A stretch of 64,000 bases of DNA from NCBI RefSeq assembly GCF_002994635.1, contig NZ_PVNL01000035.1, forward strand, positions 1 through 64,000, read 5' to 3'. The stretch is from Enhygromyxa salina (lineage in GTDB: Bacteria > Myxococcota_A > Polyangia > Nannocystales > Nannocystaceae). Shown piece after piece: positions 35,733 to 46,072 of this stretch. A program made the position numbers and the translations under genes. The stretch's first letter is position 1; every line of letters begins with the position of its first letter. Under the pieces are notes generated by a model, which worked only from the letters and a program-made list of their open reading frames with translations, was not told the DNA's origin and did not search any database.

Positions 35733-36491
35733 ATGCTCACCGGATTCCCACAGCCCATGAGTAGTCCCATCGTCTGGTTTCACGCTTTCAGGCGAAATTC
35801 GGTAGGTGCGGCAATTAACGCGCTTCGCAACGGGTTCGCTCCGGCCCCTCCAGCCGCAGCAGCACCAGACACGGGACAGCTAGAACTTGAACTGCGTATT
35901 TCTCCTGCACGTGTCTACTGCTACTTAGGGCGCACTCTCGAGACATTCGGGGAATGGTCAATCGCCTTTCATAATCCAGACTTCAAGGTGTTTGGGGAAG
36001 TTTCTCCTTTCGACACGGGCGGTTTAGTCCGAAAAATCTCACCTGTTTGCACTTGGGAGAGGGAACGAAGGCAGACATTCTTGCATTCGTATACTTGGAG
36101 TGAATCTCAACGCCAGGAGCTCCTCCAAGAACATCCGGGTCTAGATTTTCTCAGTGACTATCTCGACCTTACACGTGCATGGAGTCCTCCCCATAGCGGA
36201 CCACATGAAGTTTGGAATGACAAGCCAGCCGCCGCCATCTGGCGAGGCAATCCTGATTGGCGCTCTTGGACCTGGGAGGGGCGGTTCGACACGTTCAAAG
36301 CTGAGAGAGTTGTCGCGTGGTCGAGTCCACCCTCATTCTACGCACAACTACTTGATTGGCACGATTCCGAGGCGGACGACGATGAGGCGGAGTGGTTCCG
36401 GACATTCTTTCAGAAATACATAAGTGGCGGCACGGGGGCACTCGTCCGCGAACTCGTAGGAAGGCAATTGGCTCAATGTCAGCCCAAGTAA
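35733..36491 (+). CDS. Hypothetical island protein (252 aa)
   Basis: The ATG at 35733 is used, and a second at 35757 (MSSPIVWFHAFRRN) is equally possible because neither has a clear ribosome site. The protein is rich in aromatic residues (IVWFHAFRR, WSIAFHNPDF, IWRGNPDWRSWTWEGRF) with no signal peptide or membrane helix. I recognise no family. Base composition is visibly lower in GC than the flanks. It overlaps the next gene by 16 bases, so the two are coupled and probably work together. Confidence 0.65.
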   Translation: MLTGFPQPMSSPIVWFHAFRRNSVGAAINALRNGFAPAPPAAAAPDTGQLELELRISPARVYCYLGRTLETFGEWSIAFHNPDFKVFGEVSPFDTGGLVRKISPVCTWERERRQTFLHSYTWSESQRQELLQEHPGLDFLSDYLDLTRAWSPPHSGPHEVWNDKPAAAIWRGNPDWRSWTWEGRFDTFKAERVVAWSSPPSFYAQLLDWHDSEADDDEAEWFRTFFQKYISGGTGALVRELVGRQLAQCQPK

Positions 36492-38377
36492 TCGGGTTTG
36501 AGGGCAGTTGGCCCGAAGGAGAGCCCGTCGCCTGGGGGGCTGCAGCTATCGAGGTTGGCGACCATGTGTCCAACTCATTCTCGCATCATGCCATCCATAA
36601 GGATGATTTTGTTCATGCTTCTCAGAACCCGGATGCAGACTCACCGGGTGAGCGCCTAGAACGCTATGTCAAGTTGCCGACGTCTGTTAAAGTCGAACTG
36701 AATCACACAGACGACATTGTCGTACTTGGCTTGGATTCGTCGCTCCCAGAAACACGACTACTTTTCCCCGTGCGGCAGCAGCGCTTCGGTATCGAAGGCC
36801 AAACTAAGGGAGAGCACAAATACTTCTATATTTTTCGCACTCGGATATTGTTTAGGAAGACCGCACAGGGGATACTCGGGTCCGTTTTTCAGGCGTGCCT
36901 GTCGAAGGACATAAAGAGTCTCAAGCAAGACGATATATGCAAACGGGCGATACGGGCCTGCCTTGTGCTCGTGCCGGAAGATCCTCTGATGAACGCATTG
37001 AGGTGTGTGTCATCCCCCAAAAGGGCGCGTGCAATGGCATTTGTTCGCACACGTCTGGAAGGGGAAAATGACGCCCTGCAACTTTTTGAGACTGTCATGA
37101 GGGTCTGCCAAGATGACGGGTTCGAGTCCTGGCTAAAATACTCTGGAGGATTTGCTACCCACGGGCTGGACGCGGCTGACGCGGCCAAGCAGCTATCTCT
37201 CATCTCAGATCTCCATAGCACTATCCGCAAACGCGTGGTGCATTCGATCGTCCCGGCGTTGAAAGCTGAGGACGCAGGCCTTCGTATCACATTTCTTAAG
37301 GCATCTAGCGCTCAAATCGGTTTTGGAGTACAGCTAGCCGGCGAGCCTCTGTTCATGCGTTTCGCACGCTATGTTGAACTCGACTATTTTCAGCGAGCGC
37401 TACGCGGAGACATCCCCGCATCTTTACTCTCTGACGCCAAGTTTGTATCGACACTTGAGTCGATTTTGGAGCCTGAACCTGGGACAACTGTAACTCAACG
37501 AGCGCTTGACTCAGAGGAAGAGGAAATCCTTATCTGGCGCCCAGACCATGCGCGTTCCGGGATACGCTCGTTTCCATTTCACATACTTGGATATATTCAG
37601 GGGTTTACAAGGGACATCAACTTCATTGAGATCAAGTTCTCATCCAAGGAAGGTCCCGCTGGCCGTGCGTCAGTATCTCTAAGGGATGACGGAGATGGGA
37701 ACGCGCCGCTTGGTGTCGACGATGTCAGTCAACAACCCAAACGATGGGTTTTCGAGCCTGCGGTGTTCGAGGTGGTCCAAGAGGTTTTTCCCGGCCGCCG
37801 GACACCCAAATATCACCTAAAACATATTTTGTTTATTCGTACGCTGACAGCACACACGAAAGTACCTGTAACCGCACTCCCGTCGTATTTTCGGCATGCC
37901 TTCCTCATTCTTCCAGAGCGCATTACCATTTCAGCGGGGAGCATCGCTCATCCCGAACTTGATTTGGAGGCGGCATCGCATGCATTGAAAACAACTCTTG
38001 ACGAGGGGGCTCCCGAGCGAGGGAGTTTTGACTGGATCGAGAAGGTGTCGGAGCTTTCCGACGAAGCGGAATTGAACTATGCGTCTTTGGCGCAAACATC
38101 TTGGACTCAGGTAAGCAGCAAAAGGTATGATCGCGCGATGAGGATCCTGAGGATTCTCGATAGTGACTCGGGTAAGGTTGATCTTCAGAACGTCACAGAT
38201 GTACTGATTTCGGACTACAAGGACGAATGCTCACTGTATCAAGTCCGACGTACGATCGATTCAGAACTACACAAAGCCGTGGCTGTTGACCCGCGCACTC
38301 TGGAAGTTCGGTTGACGGCGCGAGGGTATGCTCTACTCACCATCTTCGATCGGCTAGAAGCCATCGAGGAAGAGTAG
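36476..38377 (+). CDS. Hypothetical island protein (633 aa)
   Basis: Starting at ATG 36476 inside the previous gene, the protein begins MSAQVIGFEGSWPEGEPVAWG. It is soluble, has no recognisable catalytic motif and shows a mixed alpha/beta middle part (DIVVLGLDSSLPETRLLFPV). The last 85 residues (AMRILRILDSDSGKVDLQNV...VRLTARGYALL) look like a winged-helix domain. Codon use and GC differ from the rest of the window. With its upstream partner it forms a two-gene cargo unit of an acquired island. A role in defence or regulation is conjecture. Confidence 0.65.
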   Translation: MSAQVIGFEGSWPEGEPVAWGAAAIEVGDHVSNSFSHHAIHKDDFVHASQNPDADSPGERLERYVKLPTSVKVELNHTDDIVVLGLDSSLPETRLLFPVRQQRFGIEGQTKGEHKYFYIFRTRILFRKTAQGILGSVFQACLSKDIKSLKQDDICKRAIRACLVLVPEDPLMNALRCVSSPKRARAMAFVRTRLEGENDALQLFETVMRVCQDDGFESWLKYSGGFATHGLDAADAAKQLSLISDLHSTIRKRVVHSIVPALKAEDAGLRITFLKASSAQIGFGVQLAGEPLFMRFARYVELDYFQRALRGDIPASLLSDAKFVSTLESILEPEPGTTVTQRALDSEEEEILIWRPDHARSGIRSFPFHILGYIQGFTRDINFIEIKFSSKEGPAGRASVSLRDDGDGNAPLGVDDVSQQPKRWVFEPAVFEVVQEVFPGRRTPKYHLKHILFIRTLTAHTKVPVTALPSYFRHAFLILPERITISAGSIAHPELDLEAASHALKTTLDEGAPERGSFDWIEKVSELSDEAELNYASLAQTSWTQVSSKRYDRAMRILRILDSDSGKVDLQNVTDVLISDYKDECSLYQVRRTIDSELHKAVAVDPRTLEVRLTARGYALLTIFDRLEAIEEE

Positions 38378-38445
38378 ATAGAGGCGAGCCTGTGGCGGAT
38401 AGACATCCGATGCGGGGTCGCAGGGTGCGTGACTATCGCGCCGCC

Positions 38446-38680
38446 TCACGCTTGGCGTGCTCGTCGGCCGGCGAGGCGGATCGCGGGTGGGTCAGCTGCC
38501 GGACAGGACCCGTTTGGCGCGATGTCACGCCCGAACAAAGCCAGCCCGTGCACCCGAGCCGCGGCTCGACGATCACAACTCAAGCAGATTCGGGTCGGTC
38601 ACGCCGCGAAGTCAAGCTTGAGCTGGCCTTGGCCGCGGAGGTCATGATGTCGACTGCGAACACCCTCTGAAGCAGCCACG
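38446..38680 (-). pseudogene. Decayed C-terminus of IS91-type transposase
   Basis: Reading the minus strand from 38670 gives RVFAVDIMT. A shift then gives GQGQLKLDF, another gives VTDPNLLEL, and further on come SCPAADPPAIRLAGRRARQA and a stop. In order these match the end of IS91-family transposases (RVFxVDIMxC.RC.GxLKL..xVTDP). At least three shifts show heavy decay. The segment is GC-rich, unlike the island genes on both sides, and fills most of the gap between them. Confidence 0.55.
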
Positions 38681-38701
38681 CGGGGTCGAGTCTCACAACG
38701 A

Positions 38702-38711
38702 GGGGGGGGGG
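38702..38711. repeat. Run of ten G
   Basis: A homopolymer of ten G lies just ahead of the ParA-like promoter candidate. Such tracts slip during replication and may tune or switch promoters, but it could also be neutral. Confidence 0.7.
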
Positions 38712-38724
38712 CGGATGTGCAGTG

Positions 38725-38754
38725 TTGGATATTCAAATACGAACGTGATACGAT
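38725..38754 (+). promoter_or_regulatory. Candidate sigma-70 promoter of parA-relA pair
   Basis: TTGGAT (38725-38730) and TACGAT (38749-38754) are separated by 18 bases and lie 22 bases before the ATG at 38776. AGGA at 38764-38767 could be the ribosome site. The match is by eye only. Confidence 0.4.
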
Positions 38755-38775
38755 ATTGTGAACAGGATCTGTGTT

Positions 38776-39906
38776 ATGTCACCTCCTCCCGCCGTAATAT
38801 CTGTCTTCAACAACAAGGGTGGCGTCGGCAAGACCACCTTGACGTTTCACCTTGGTCACGCGCTAGCAGAACTCGGGCACAAAACCCTGTTTGTGGACCT
38901 TGATCCTCAGTGTAATATCACAATATACAATCTGGACATGGGGGAAATCGAGGGTCTGTGGAGGGACGAGGACAGTTTTATAGATGACGGGTTTGAGAGT
39001 ACGAAAATCAAGCTCACGGCGGTTGAGTTTGAGAATGTGCTGAGCGAGCCACGATCGGTGCACTTCTTACTGAAGCCAACAGAGGAAGGAACCGGTGAGA
39101 TTGACAAACTCCCTCCGCCGTTTCGCGTTGGGGAAAATCTTGACATCATCCCCGGTCGGATCACCCTTCACACATACGAGGAGAAGATCTCCAGCCGTTG
39201 GAGCGACGTGTATCGGGGTGAGCCTCTAGCGATTCGGACGGTCACGCGAATTCGAACGCTGATTGAGTCGTACGCCGAACACTACGGGTATGAATATGTG
39301 CTTCTGGACACATCTCCAAGTCTTGGAGCTCTCAATAAAGTCGCCATCAATACGGTTGATGCGTTTCTGATCCCCTGTCTCCCGGATGTGTTTTCCCTGT
39401 ATGGCGTGCGCAATATCGGGCGTGCTCTCAGTGATTGGAACGCACAGTTTAAGATAATTCACACTGTTCTGTCGCCGGAGAAACGGAAAGCCTTTCCGCA
39501 GCACTCCGTCGGATTCCTTGGCTTTACAATCTTCAACGCACGCAAGTACACGGGAACAAGCCCGTGGGATCTTGCGCTTGCTCACTATAACTATGCGAGG
39601 GAAATTCCGTCCACTATCACCAAGTATATTCCCGACTCTGTTCGCATTGGAATTGACCCCACTGAACTAGAGGAACCCATTGGGGGGAAGGCGGTCATGC
39701 ACTCACATGGCACGCTTCCGGCGATGGCAAACAAATACCGTGTGCCCATCTGGCGCGTTCCAGATGAATCCCTTGAGCCTGGGGACCGGGGGACCGTGAG
39801 CGGAAATCGGCAACGATATGAAGCAACCCAATCGGGATACCATGCCTTCGCCAAATCTGTCGTGCAGCGAATCAAAAAGCTGAAGACGAGTGGAGGTGAT
39901 GTATGA
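38776..39906 (+). CDS. ParA-like ATPase
   Basis: The 376-residue protein starts at MSPPPAVISVFNNKGG (ATG 38776). It has the deviant Walker A KGGVGKTT with the signature Lys, LFVDLDPQCNIT, and a Walker B-like YVLLDTSPSLGALNKVAI. It is longer than ordinary ParA, with an insert of about 60 residues after FVDLDPQ and a C-terminal extension. No ParB gene or centromere-like repeats are seen, so it is unlikely to be a standard partition gene. It overlaps the RelA/SpoT-type gene by ATGA. The pair suggests a regulated nucleotide-signalling or toxin-like module. Confidence 0.85.
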   Translation: MSPPPAVISVFNNKGGVGKTTLTFHLGHALAELGHKTLFVDLDPQCNITIYNLDMGEIEGLWRDEDSFIDDGFESTKIKLTAVEFENVLSEPRSVHFLLKPTEEGTGEIDKLPPPFRVGENLDIIPGRITLHTYEEKISSRWSDVYRGEPLAIRTVTRIRTLIESYAEHYGYEYVLLDTSPSLGALNKVAINTVDAFLIPCLPDVFSLYGVRNIGRALSDWNAQFKIIHTVLSPEKRKAFPQHSVGFLGFTIFNARKYTGTSPWDLALAHYNYAREIPSTITKYIPDSVRIGIDPTELEEPIGGKAVMHSHGTLPAMANKYRVPIWRVPDESLEPGDRGTVSGNRQRYEATQSGYHAFAKSVVQRIKKLKTSGGDV

Positions 39907-40604
39907 GCGCCGAGTGGCAGGACTCAATTATCGCGGAATACATTCGACAGCGCCCGAGTATTGATGTTTGGCACACTGCCGTGAGGCGGACATTCGAGGT
40001 CGCGCCTGAACTTCACTTGCCCCCCTTACCTGTCATTCATTCGATCAAAGGTCGCCTGAAAGATCCTGAGCATCTGAGGGGTAAACTGTCTCGCAAGCGC
40101 GAGGAGGGGGAAGATGTTACGAAAGACACCTTGTTTGATCAAATCACAGATCTGGCGGGCGTAAGGGTGCTCCACCTGCACCAGACGCAGTTCCCTGCGA
40201 TTCATGGTATGATCGATCAGAAGGTTCAGGACGGTGATTGGGTTTTGGGCGAAGCTGCTGTCGCGTACTCTTGGGATCCCGATGCCCAGAGTTTTTTCGA
40301 GAAATTTGGGCTTGATGTCAAAATCAAAGAGTCCGCGTATACCAGTGTTCACTACCAAATCCGTGCGCCTGGTGGGAATAGGGCGATGTGTTGCGAAGTG
40401 CAAGTTAGGACGTTGTTCGAGGAGATCTGGGGCGAGATTGATCATTCCATCAACTACCCGACGCCAGCCATCAGCAAGGCGTGTCAGGAGCAACTCCGTG
40501 TTTTGGCGAGGCTTGTGTCAACAGGAACACGACTGGTGGACTCCATATTTTCCACGTATGTCGAGCATAGCGAACTGACGCGCCTACAGGACTTGCCTGA
40601 CTAG
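39903..40604 (+). CDS. RelA/SpoT-domain nucleotidyltransferase
   Basis: The 233-residue protein holds one RelA/SpoT synthetase domain. It has IKGRLKDPEHLRGKLSRKR (substrate-binding basic stretch), DLAGVRVLHL (metal Asp), ESAYTSVHYQIRAP and CEVQVRTLFEEIWGEIDHSI (catalytic Glu and Gln). There is no hydrolase, TGS or ACT domain, so it is of small-alarmone-synthetase build. Family members make (p)ppGpp or (p)ppApp, or act as toxins that pyrophosphorylate tRNA (toxSAS, CapRel). Coupling to a ParA-like ATPase is unusual. The actual product cannot be told from the sequence. Confidence 0.9.
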   Translation: MSAEWQDSIIAEYIRQRPSIDVWHTAVRRTFEVAPELHLPPLPVIHSIKGRLKDPEHLRGKLSRKREEGEDVTKDTLFDQITDLAGVRVLHLHQTQFPAIHGMIDQKVQDGDWVLGEAAVAYSWDPDAQSFFEKFGLDVKIKESAYTSVHYQIRAPGGNRAMCCEVQVRTLFEEIWGEIDHSINYPTPAISKACQEQLRVLARLVSTGTRLVDSIFSTYVEHSELTRLQDLPD

Positions 40605-40659
40605 CTGAAGGGGGCGGCTCGGGACATGACCCAGTGGGCCCCTGCGTTACGCTGTGGCA

Positions 40660-41141
40660 GTGCCCCCGCCCCAACCGATTCGTCGCTATTTTTGCAATGC
40701 CTGCGGCGCCGGTGCGATGAACGACGTCGTGCCCGGTCCCTTTCGCGTTGCGGCCGCGAACGGGGCGGCCACGTGGACGCGCGATTGCCCCAAGTGTTCG
40801 GGTGACCTCGTCGACTCGAGCTACGCCAGGCACGCGACGAGGTCGAGCAAGCGTGGGAAGCGGACAAGAAATGGCGCGACAAGATTGGTATCATCGTCTC
40901 GGCTCCCGTGGCGCTCGTGGGCCTGGTCGTTGGCATCTTGGTCTCTGTGTTGCTGACCGCCGGCACCAACAGGATCGGGGTGTTCAACATTGCCATTCCC
41001 TTAATCATGGCCGGAGGCTTCTTCATGCTCTCGCACCGACTCACCGAGCGCCTCGTCCCCGTAAAGGCGAAAGACCCCTACATGCGTCTTTCCGAGATCG
41101 AGACGCTCGAGCAGATTCAGCGCGCCGAAGAAGAGGGCTGA
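40660..41141 (+). pseudogene. Zinc-ribbon plus two-TM protein, one frameshift
   Basis: From GTG 40660 the frame encodes PIRRYFCNACGAGA and a second Cys pair (RDCPKCSGDLVDSSYA), a zinc ribbon. Near 40830 the coding signal moves to another frame: DEVEQAWEADKKWRDKIG then VALVGLVVGILVSVLLTAG and FNIAIPLIMAGGFFML, two membrane helices, and an acidic tail to the stop at 41141. One indel would yield a protein of about 160 residues. Decay and sequence error are both possible. GC content is back to the genome norm here, so the island ends before this gene. Confidence 0.6.
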
Positions 41142-41164
41142 TCGCCGCAAGGGCCAGATCTGCG

Positions 41165-42499
41165 TCAGGCGTCAACCGAGCGCGAGGCGGTCGCGCGCTT
41201 GGGTTCAGCCGCGGACTTTGGCTTGCGCTTGCTCTTGACCTTGGGCTTGGGCAGCAGCTCCGCGAGCTCTTGCTGCTGGGCATTCGTCAGCTCGAGCGCC
41301 TGCGCGAGCATGACGTGAAGCTGATCGGGACCTCGCTCGATCGCGTCGCGCAGCAGCCGAAACAGCAGGCGCTTGGCCTTCTGCCCGTGCTTTTGAACCT
41401 CGGGCACGCGCTCTTCGACCTCGTTGGCCACGAGGACGAAGGTCTGTTGTTGCGCGGTCTCGATCGGGCCCTTGGGCGCGGCGCCGAACGGGTACACGCC
41501 CTCGTCGCGCCAGCCCTTCACCCGCTCGATGGCCACCCGCTTCGAGCTGCGTTCGTAGTAGTCGCCGACCAGCTCGCGGGTGCGGTTGAGCAGCGCCCGA
41601 ACCACCGGGTGCAGGTCGCCCACGCTCAGGCCGCCGCTGGCCAGCAGCGTCTGAAAGATCTCGCTCTTGATGTGGGCAGTGATCCGGCGACCGTGGGTGC
41701 TCTTGCCGAGCGGGACGTCCTGAACCGAGAAGCCGTCGCTGTCACACAGGTAGATGCCCCGCGGGCCCTTTCGCTTCCACTCGACGATGTCGACGTCCGC
41801 CTCGACGGACTCCCCGTCCACCTCCACGCAGACGTTGCACGACTCGATATTCGAGATCGCGGCATGCGGATCGATCGCCTCGCCGTCGTACACCATTTTA
41901 ACGCGGGGGTACTTGACGAGGTAGAGCGAGAACTTGTCGTGCATCGCCGTGATCACGTCCTCGCCGATCAGCCCATGGACCGACTCGGGGATCTCGTCGA
42001 CCGTCACCTTGGTACCGACCGTCACCTGACGACCCTTGGCGACGGGCCCGGCCGCGAGCAGGAAGCGATCGATCATGTCCCCGCTCGCCTCGACCCGGCA
42101 CGAGTAAAAGTCGCCATCGTCATCCATCGCGATCGAGTCCCACGAGACCAGCCGACCAAGTGAGAAGGCCGCGAAACGCCCCTTCCCCTCCTGTCCGTGC
42201 AGCTTTCGCCCTTTGGGGGTGACCTGAAGCTCCTGCTTCCACGAGCCACCGAGCCGCTCGAACGCAGCCTGGGCCCGCCCTGGAAGAATGCCCTCGCCGT
42301 CATCGATGACCGCGAGCCGCTGCACGCCGCCCCACAAGTTGCGCTCGATGATGACCTCGACCGACTTCGCGTCGGCGTCGAGGCTGTTCCAGATCAATTC
42401 CTGGACGGCGTGCACGGGGTGCCGCGTCTTCGCCAGCTTCCTCAGGTGGTCTTTTTGGACCGCGACCTCCACCTGCTTCGAGACCTTCTTGCGCGCCAT
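41165..42499 (-). CDS. GHKL (Hsp90/MutL-type) ATPase
   Basis: The 444-residue protein begins MARKKVSKQVEVAVQKDHL (ATG 42499). Its N-terminal domain has the Bergerat fold motifs: HAVQELIWNSLDADA (N box), AVIDDGEGI (G1) and GQEGKGRFAAFSLG (G2). A middle beta region follows, and the C-terminus is Lys/Pro-rich (KPKVKSKRKPKS) with a possible DNA- or RNA-binding tail. It resembles the HATPase_c_3 group of stand-alone ATPases found in varied contexts including defence. No partner gene is close: the next gene upstream is 230 bases away and unrelated. Confidence 0.83.
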   Translation of the reverse strand: MARKKVSKQVEVAVQKDHLRKLAKTRHPVHAVQELIWNSLDADAKSVEVIIERNLWGGVQRLAVIDDGEGILPGRAQAAFERLGGSWKQELQVTPKGRKLHGQEGKGRFAAFSLGRLVSWDSIAMDDDGDFYSCRVEASGDMIDRFLLAAGPVAKGRQVTVGTKVTVDEIPESVHGLIGEDVITAMHDKFSLYLVKYPRVKMVYDGEAIDPHAAISNIESCNVCVEVDGESVEADVDIVEWKRKGPRGIYLCDSDGFSVQDVPLGKSTHGRRITAHIKSEIFQTLLASGGLSVGDLHPVVRALLNRTRELVGDYYERSSKRVAIERVKGWRDEGVYPFGAAPKGPIETAQQQTFVLVANEVEERVPEVQKHGQKAKRLLFRLLRDAIERGPDQLHVMLAQALELTNAQQQELAELLPKPKVKSKRKPKSAAEPKRATASRSVDA

Positions 42500-42729
42500 G
42501 GCGGGCGGAGTGTCGCATGACCGGCGACGCACGGTCAGGGTGGGAGGTGACGAGTGGCCCCGCCGGGGCGAAGTGGGCGACCGTGCTCGAACATGCCGGC
42601 TCGGCACTCGGAGTTGTCCTCGTCTACGGGGACCCTCTCGATGTCGACCGGCCTCTCCCGAAGCTGCTGATCTCATCTTCGACCGCGGCGCGCACAGCCT
42701 GAGCGCCGACGAACGATCCCAACCGGGAA

Positions 42730-44030
<1,301 letters not shown>

Positions 44031-44031
<1 letters not shown>

Positions 44032-44168
44032 CAGGGCGTGGGCGTGCCGAACTTGAACTGCAGAAACAGCACGAGGCCCAGGAGCGAGACGGCCAAAAAC
44101 ACCGCGAAGTAGGCCATGCTCGACAGGCTTGGGATCTCGTGATGGTCGTCTTGCTTCGGAGTGGCCAT
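44031..44168 (-). CDS. Small single-TM protein (45 aa)
   Basis: The ATG at 44168 gives MATPKQDDHHEIPSLSSMAY followed by one membrane helix (FAVFLAVSLLGLVLFLQF) and a short tail. The TGA overlaps the aminotransferase ATG. It resembles small membrane subunits near respiratory genes but is not recognised. Confidence 0.55.
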
Positions 44169-44270
44169 GCGCGTGTCGCTTCCGGGCGGATTACACCACA
44201 TCACGCCGGAGGCCAAGCAGGACCGGGTGTTTGCGCTCGCTCACGCAATGTGGGGCGGTTTGGGTTCAGA

Positions 44271-45158
44271 TTAGTCCTGGGGCTCGTCGCGCGGGCCCTT
44301 GGCCTTGGCTGGCACCAGGCCCGACCCGACCGGGGTCTCGGGCAGCATGCGCCGGAACATGCCCTCGCCGTGCTGGCCGTCGACCAGCGCGAGCTGGCGA
44401 GACTTGGCCTCGCTGGCCAGGCGGGTGCCCGGGAACGCCTTGGTCGCTTGCTCGTAGGTCTCGGCTGCGAGCTGGCGCTCACCGAGGTGCTCGTAGGCCT
44501 GGCCGAGGTGAAACAGGTACACGACCCGCGCGGGGTTGTAGGCGAGCGACGAGAGCCCGCGCTCGAGCAGCGGCCCGGCCTCGCGCGCGCGGCCCATGCG
44601 GACCAGACACAGGCCCTCGAGCGCTCGCCAGGCGTCGGCGACGAGCTCGCGGTAGCGCGGGGGCACGTGGCCGAGGCAGTTGTCGCGGTCTTCGATGATC
44701 TTCGCGAGCCGCTGCTCGTCGGGGGTGCCGGTCAAGATCGCCAGCTCGTGACGACCGAAGTTGGCGAGCGCCTGCAGGTGCGGAGACAGCCCGGTGTCGT
44801 CGGCCCCGTAGATCTCGCGGGCCTCGTCGAGCCGCCACTCGGCCACCAGCAGCCCGCCGAGCTGGGCCCGCGCGAGCCACTGCCGCTCGACGCTGACCGC
44901 CTCCCCGGCGGCCGCGAGCGCGAGCTGCTTGCGCAGGTTCATCTCGATGTCGCGCTGCTGCCCGGTTGCGATCGCGTGACGCAGGTTCTCGGCGGCGTAG
45001 AGCGCTCGGTTCTGGCGGTCGCGGCTGACCATCCAGGCGCCGAGCGCGGTCCCGAACGCGAGCGAGAACAGGGCTGCGATCTCGCCCTCACAACCAGGCA
45101 AGAGCACGAGCGCGAGGGCGAACCAGCGCTCGTCGACGGGGATCCGGCGCGACACCAA
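44271..45158 (-). CDS. TPR-repeat membrane protein
   Basis: The 295-residue protein starts at GTG 45158. It has a hydrophobic N-terminal stretch with two short helices (WFALALVLLPG and IAALFSLAFGTALGAWMV), then helical TPR-like repeats (QWLARAQLGGLLVAEWRLDEAREIYG, VVYLFHLGQAYEHLGERQLAAETYEQA). The C-terminus is proline-rich and disordered. A rhomboid-type GxSG motif is absent. It probably scaffolds a protein complex at the membrane. Confidence 0.75.
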   Translation of the reverse strand: MVSRRIPVDERWFALALVLLPGCEGEIAALFSLAFGTALGAWMVSRDRQNRALYAAENLRHAIATGQQRDIEMNLRKQLALAAAGEAVSVERQWLARAQLGGLLVAEWRLDEAREIYGADDTGLSPHLQALANFGRHELAILTGTPDEQRLAKIIEDRDNCLGHVPPRYRELVADAWRALEGLCLVRMGRAREAGPLLERGLSSLAYNPARVVYLFHLGQAYEHLGERQLAAETYEQATKAFPGTRLASEAKSRQLALVDGQHGEGMFRRMLPETPVGSGLVPAKAKGPRDEPQD

Positions 45159-45334
45159 CGAGAGTGTAGCCCGAGGTCGATGCGGGCAAGCTGGGCTAAG
45201 TTGGGATGACGCCGTCTTTGCGCCCGGCGGAACCGGAGAGCCTCGCGGGCGCGCGTCTCTCCTGGGGGGTCGCGCATGAGACGCGCGGCGGGTCCCAGCT
45301 GGACGAGTTCGGCTTGTGTGCTCAGACTGCGCCG

Positions 45335-46066
45335 ATGCCTAACGACGCTGCCCCGCCCGGCCCACGCAACTTCGAGGTGATCAGCTTCGACTGCTACGGG
45401 ACGCTGATCGACTGGGAGTCGGGGATCCTCGCCGCGATGCACCCGGTGATCTCGCGCCACGAGCTGGTCAGCCGCCCCGACGAGGTGCTCGCGGCCTACG
45501 CCCGAGCCGAGGCTGCGGTCGAGGCCGGACCGTACATGCCCTATCGCGAGGTGCTGCGCCGCACGTTCGCGGGCATGGCCAAGGATCTCGGGTTCGCGCC
45601 GCAGGCGGACGAGCTCGAGACCCTCGTCGAGTCGCTGCCGAACTGGCAGCCGTTTCCCGACACCGTTGCGAGCCTGCGCGCGCTCGCGGCTGCGGGTCAC
45701 AGGTTGGCGATCATCTCGAACGTCGACGAGGATCTGTTCGCGGGCACGGCCCGGGCGCTGCAGGTCGAGTTCGACGCGGTGATCACCGCGTGCTCGGTCG
45801 GCTGCTACAAACCCCACGACGCGATCTTCGAGCGCGCGTTCGAGCGGCTCGGCGTCACCCCAGGCCAGATGCTCCACGCGGCGCAGAGTCGCTATCACGA
45901 CATCGGGCCGGGGCGCCGTCACGGCATGCAGACCGTGTACGTGGTCCGCGACAGCGGCCGCGGATCCGTGAGCGCGACCCCAGACGTCGACGAGCTCGAC
46001 GCGCAGCCGCCGGCCGACTGGACTGTCTCGGATCTGGCTGGGCTCGTGGCCCTGCTCGCGCGCTGA
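45335..46066 (+). CDS. HAD-family hydrolase (haloacid dehalogenase-like)
   Basis: From ATG 45335 the 243-residue protein has VISFDCYGTLIDW (motif I, with the nucleophile Asp), LAIISNVDEDLF (motif II Ser/Asn), Lys in VGCYKPHDAIFERAF (motif III) and a motif IV region reading QSRYHDIGPGRRHGM. In dehalogenases and phosphatases of this group motif IV usually reads HVGDSxxxDxxGA, so this copy is altered. It is 6 bases ahead of the uracil-DNA glycosylase gene. The substrate is unknown. Confidence 0.88.
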   Translation: MPNDAAPPGPRNFEVISFDCYGTLIDWESGILAAMHPVISRHELVSRPDEVLAAYARAEAAVEAGPYMPYREVLRRTFAGMAKDLGFAPQADELETLVESLPNWQPFPDTVASLRALAAAGHRLAIISNVDEDLFAGTARALQVEFDAVITACSVGCYKPHDAIFERAFERLGVTPGQMLHAAQSRYHDIGPGRRHGMQTVYVVRDSGRGSVSATPDVDELDAQPPADWTVSDLAGLVALLAR

Positions 46067-46072
46067 GTTTCA

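Noticed and set aside
38776..39906. Plasmid partition locus
   Set aside because: No parB gene or iterated centromere sites are visible, and the partner gene is an alarmone-type synthetase.
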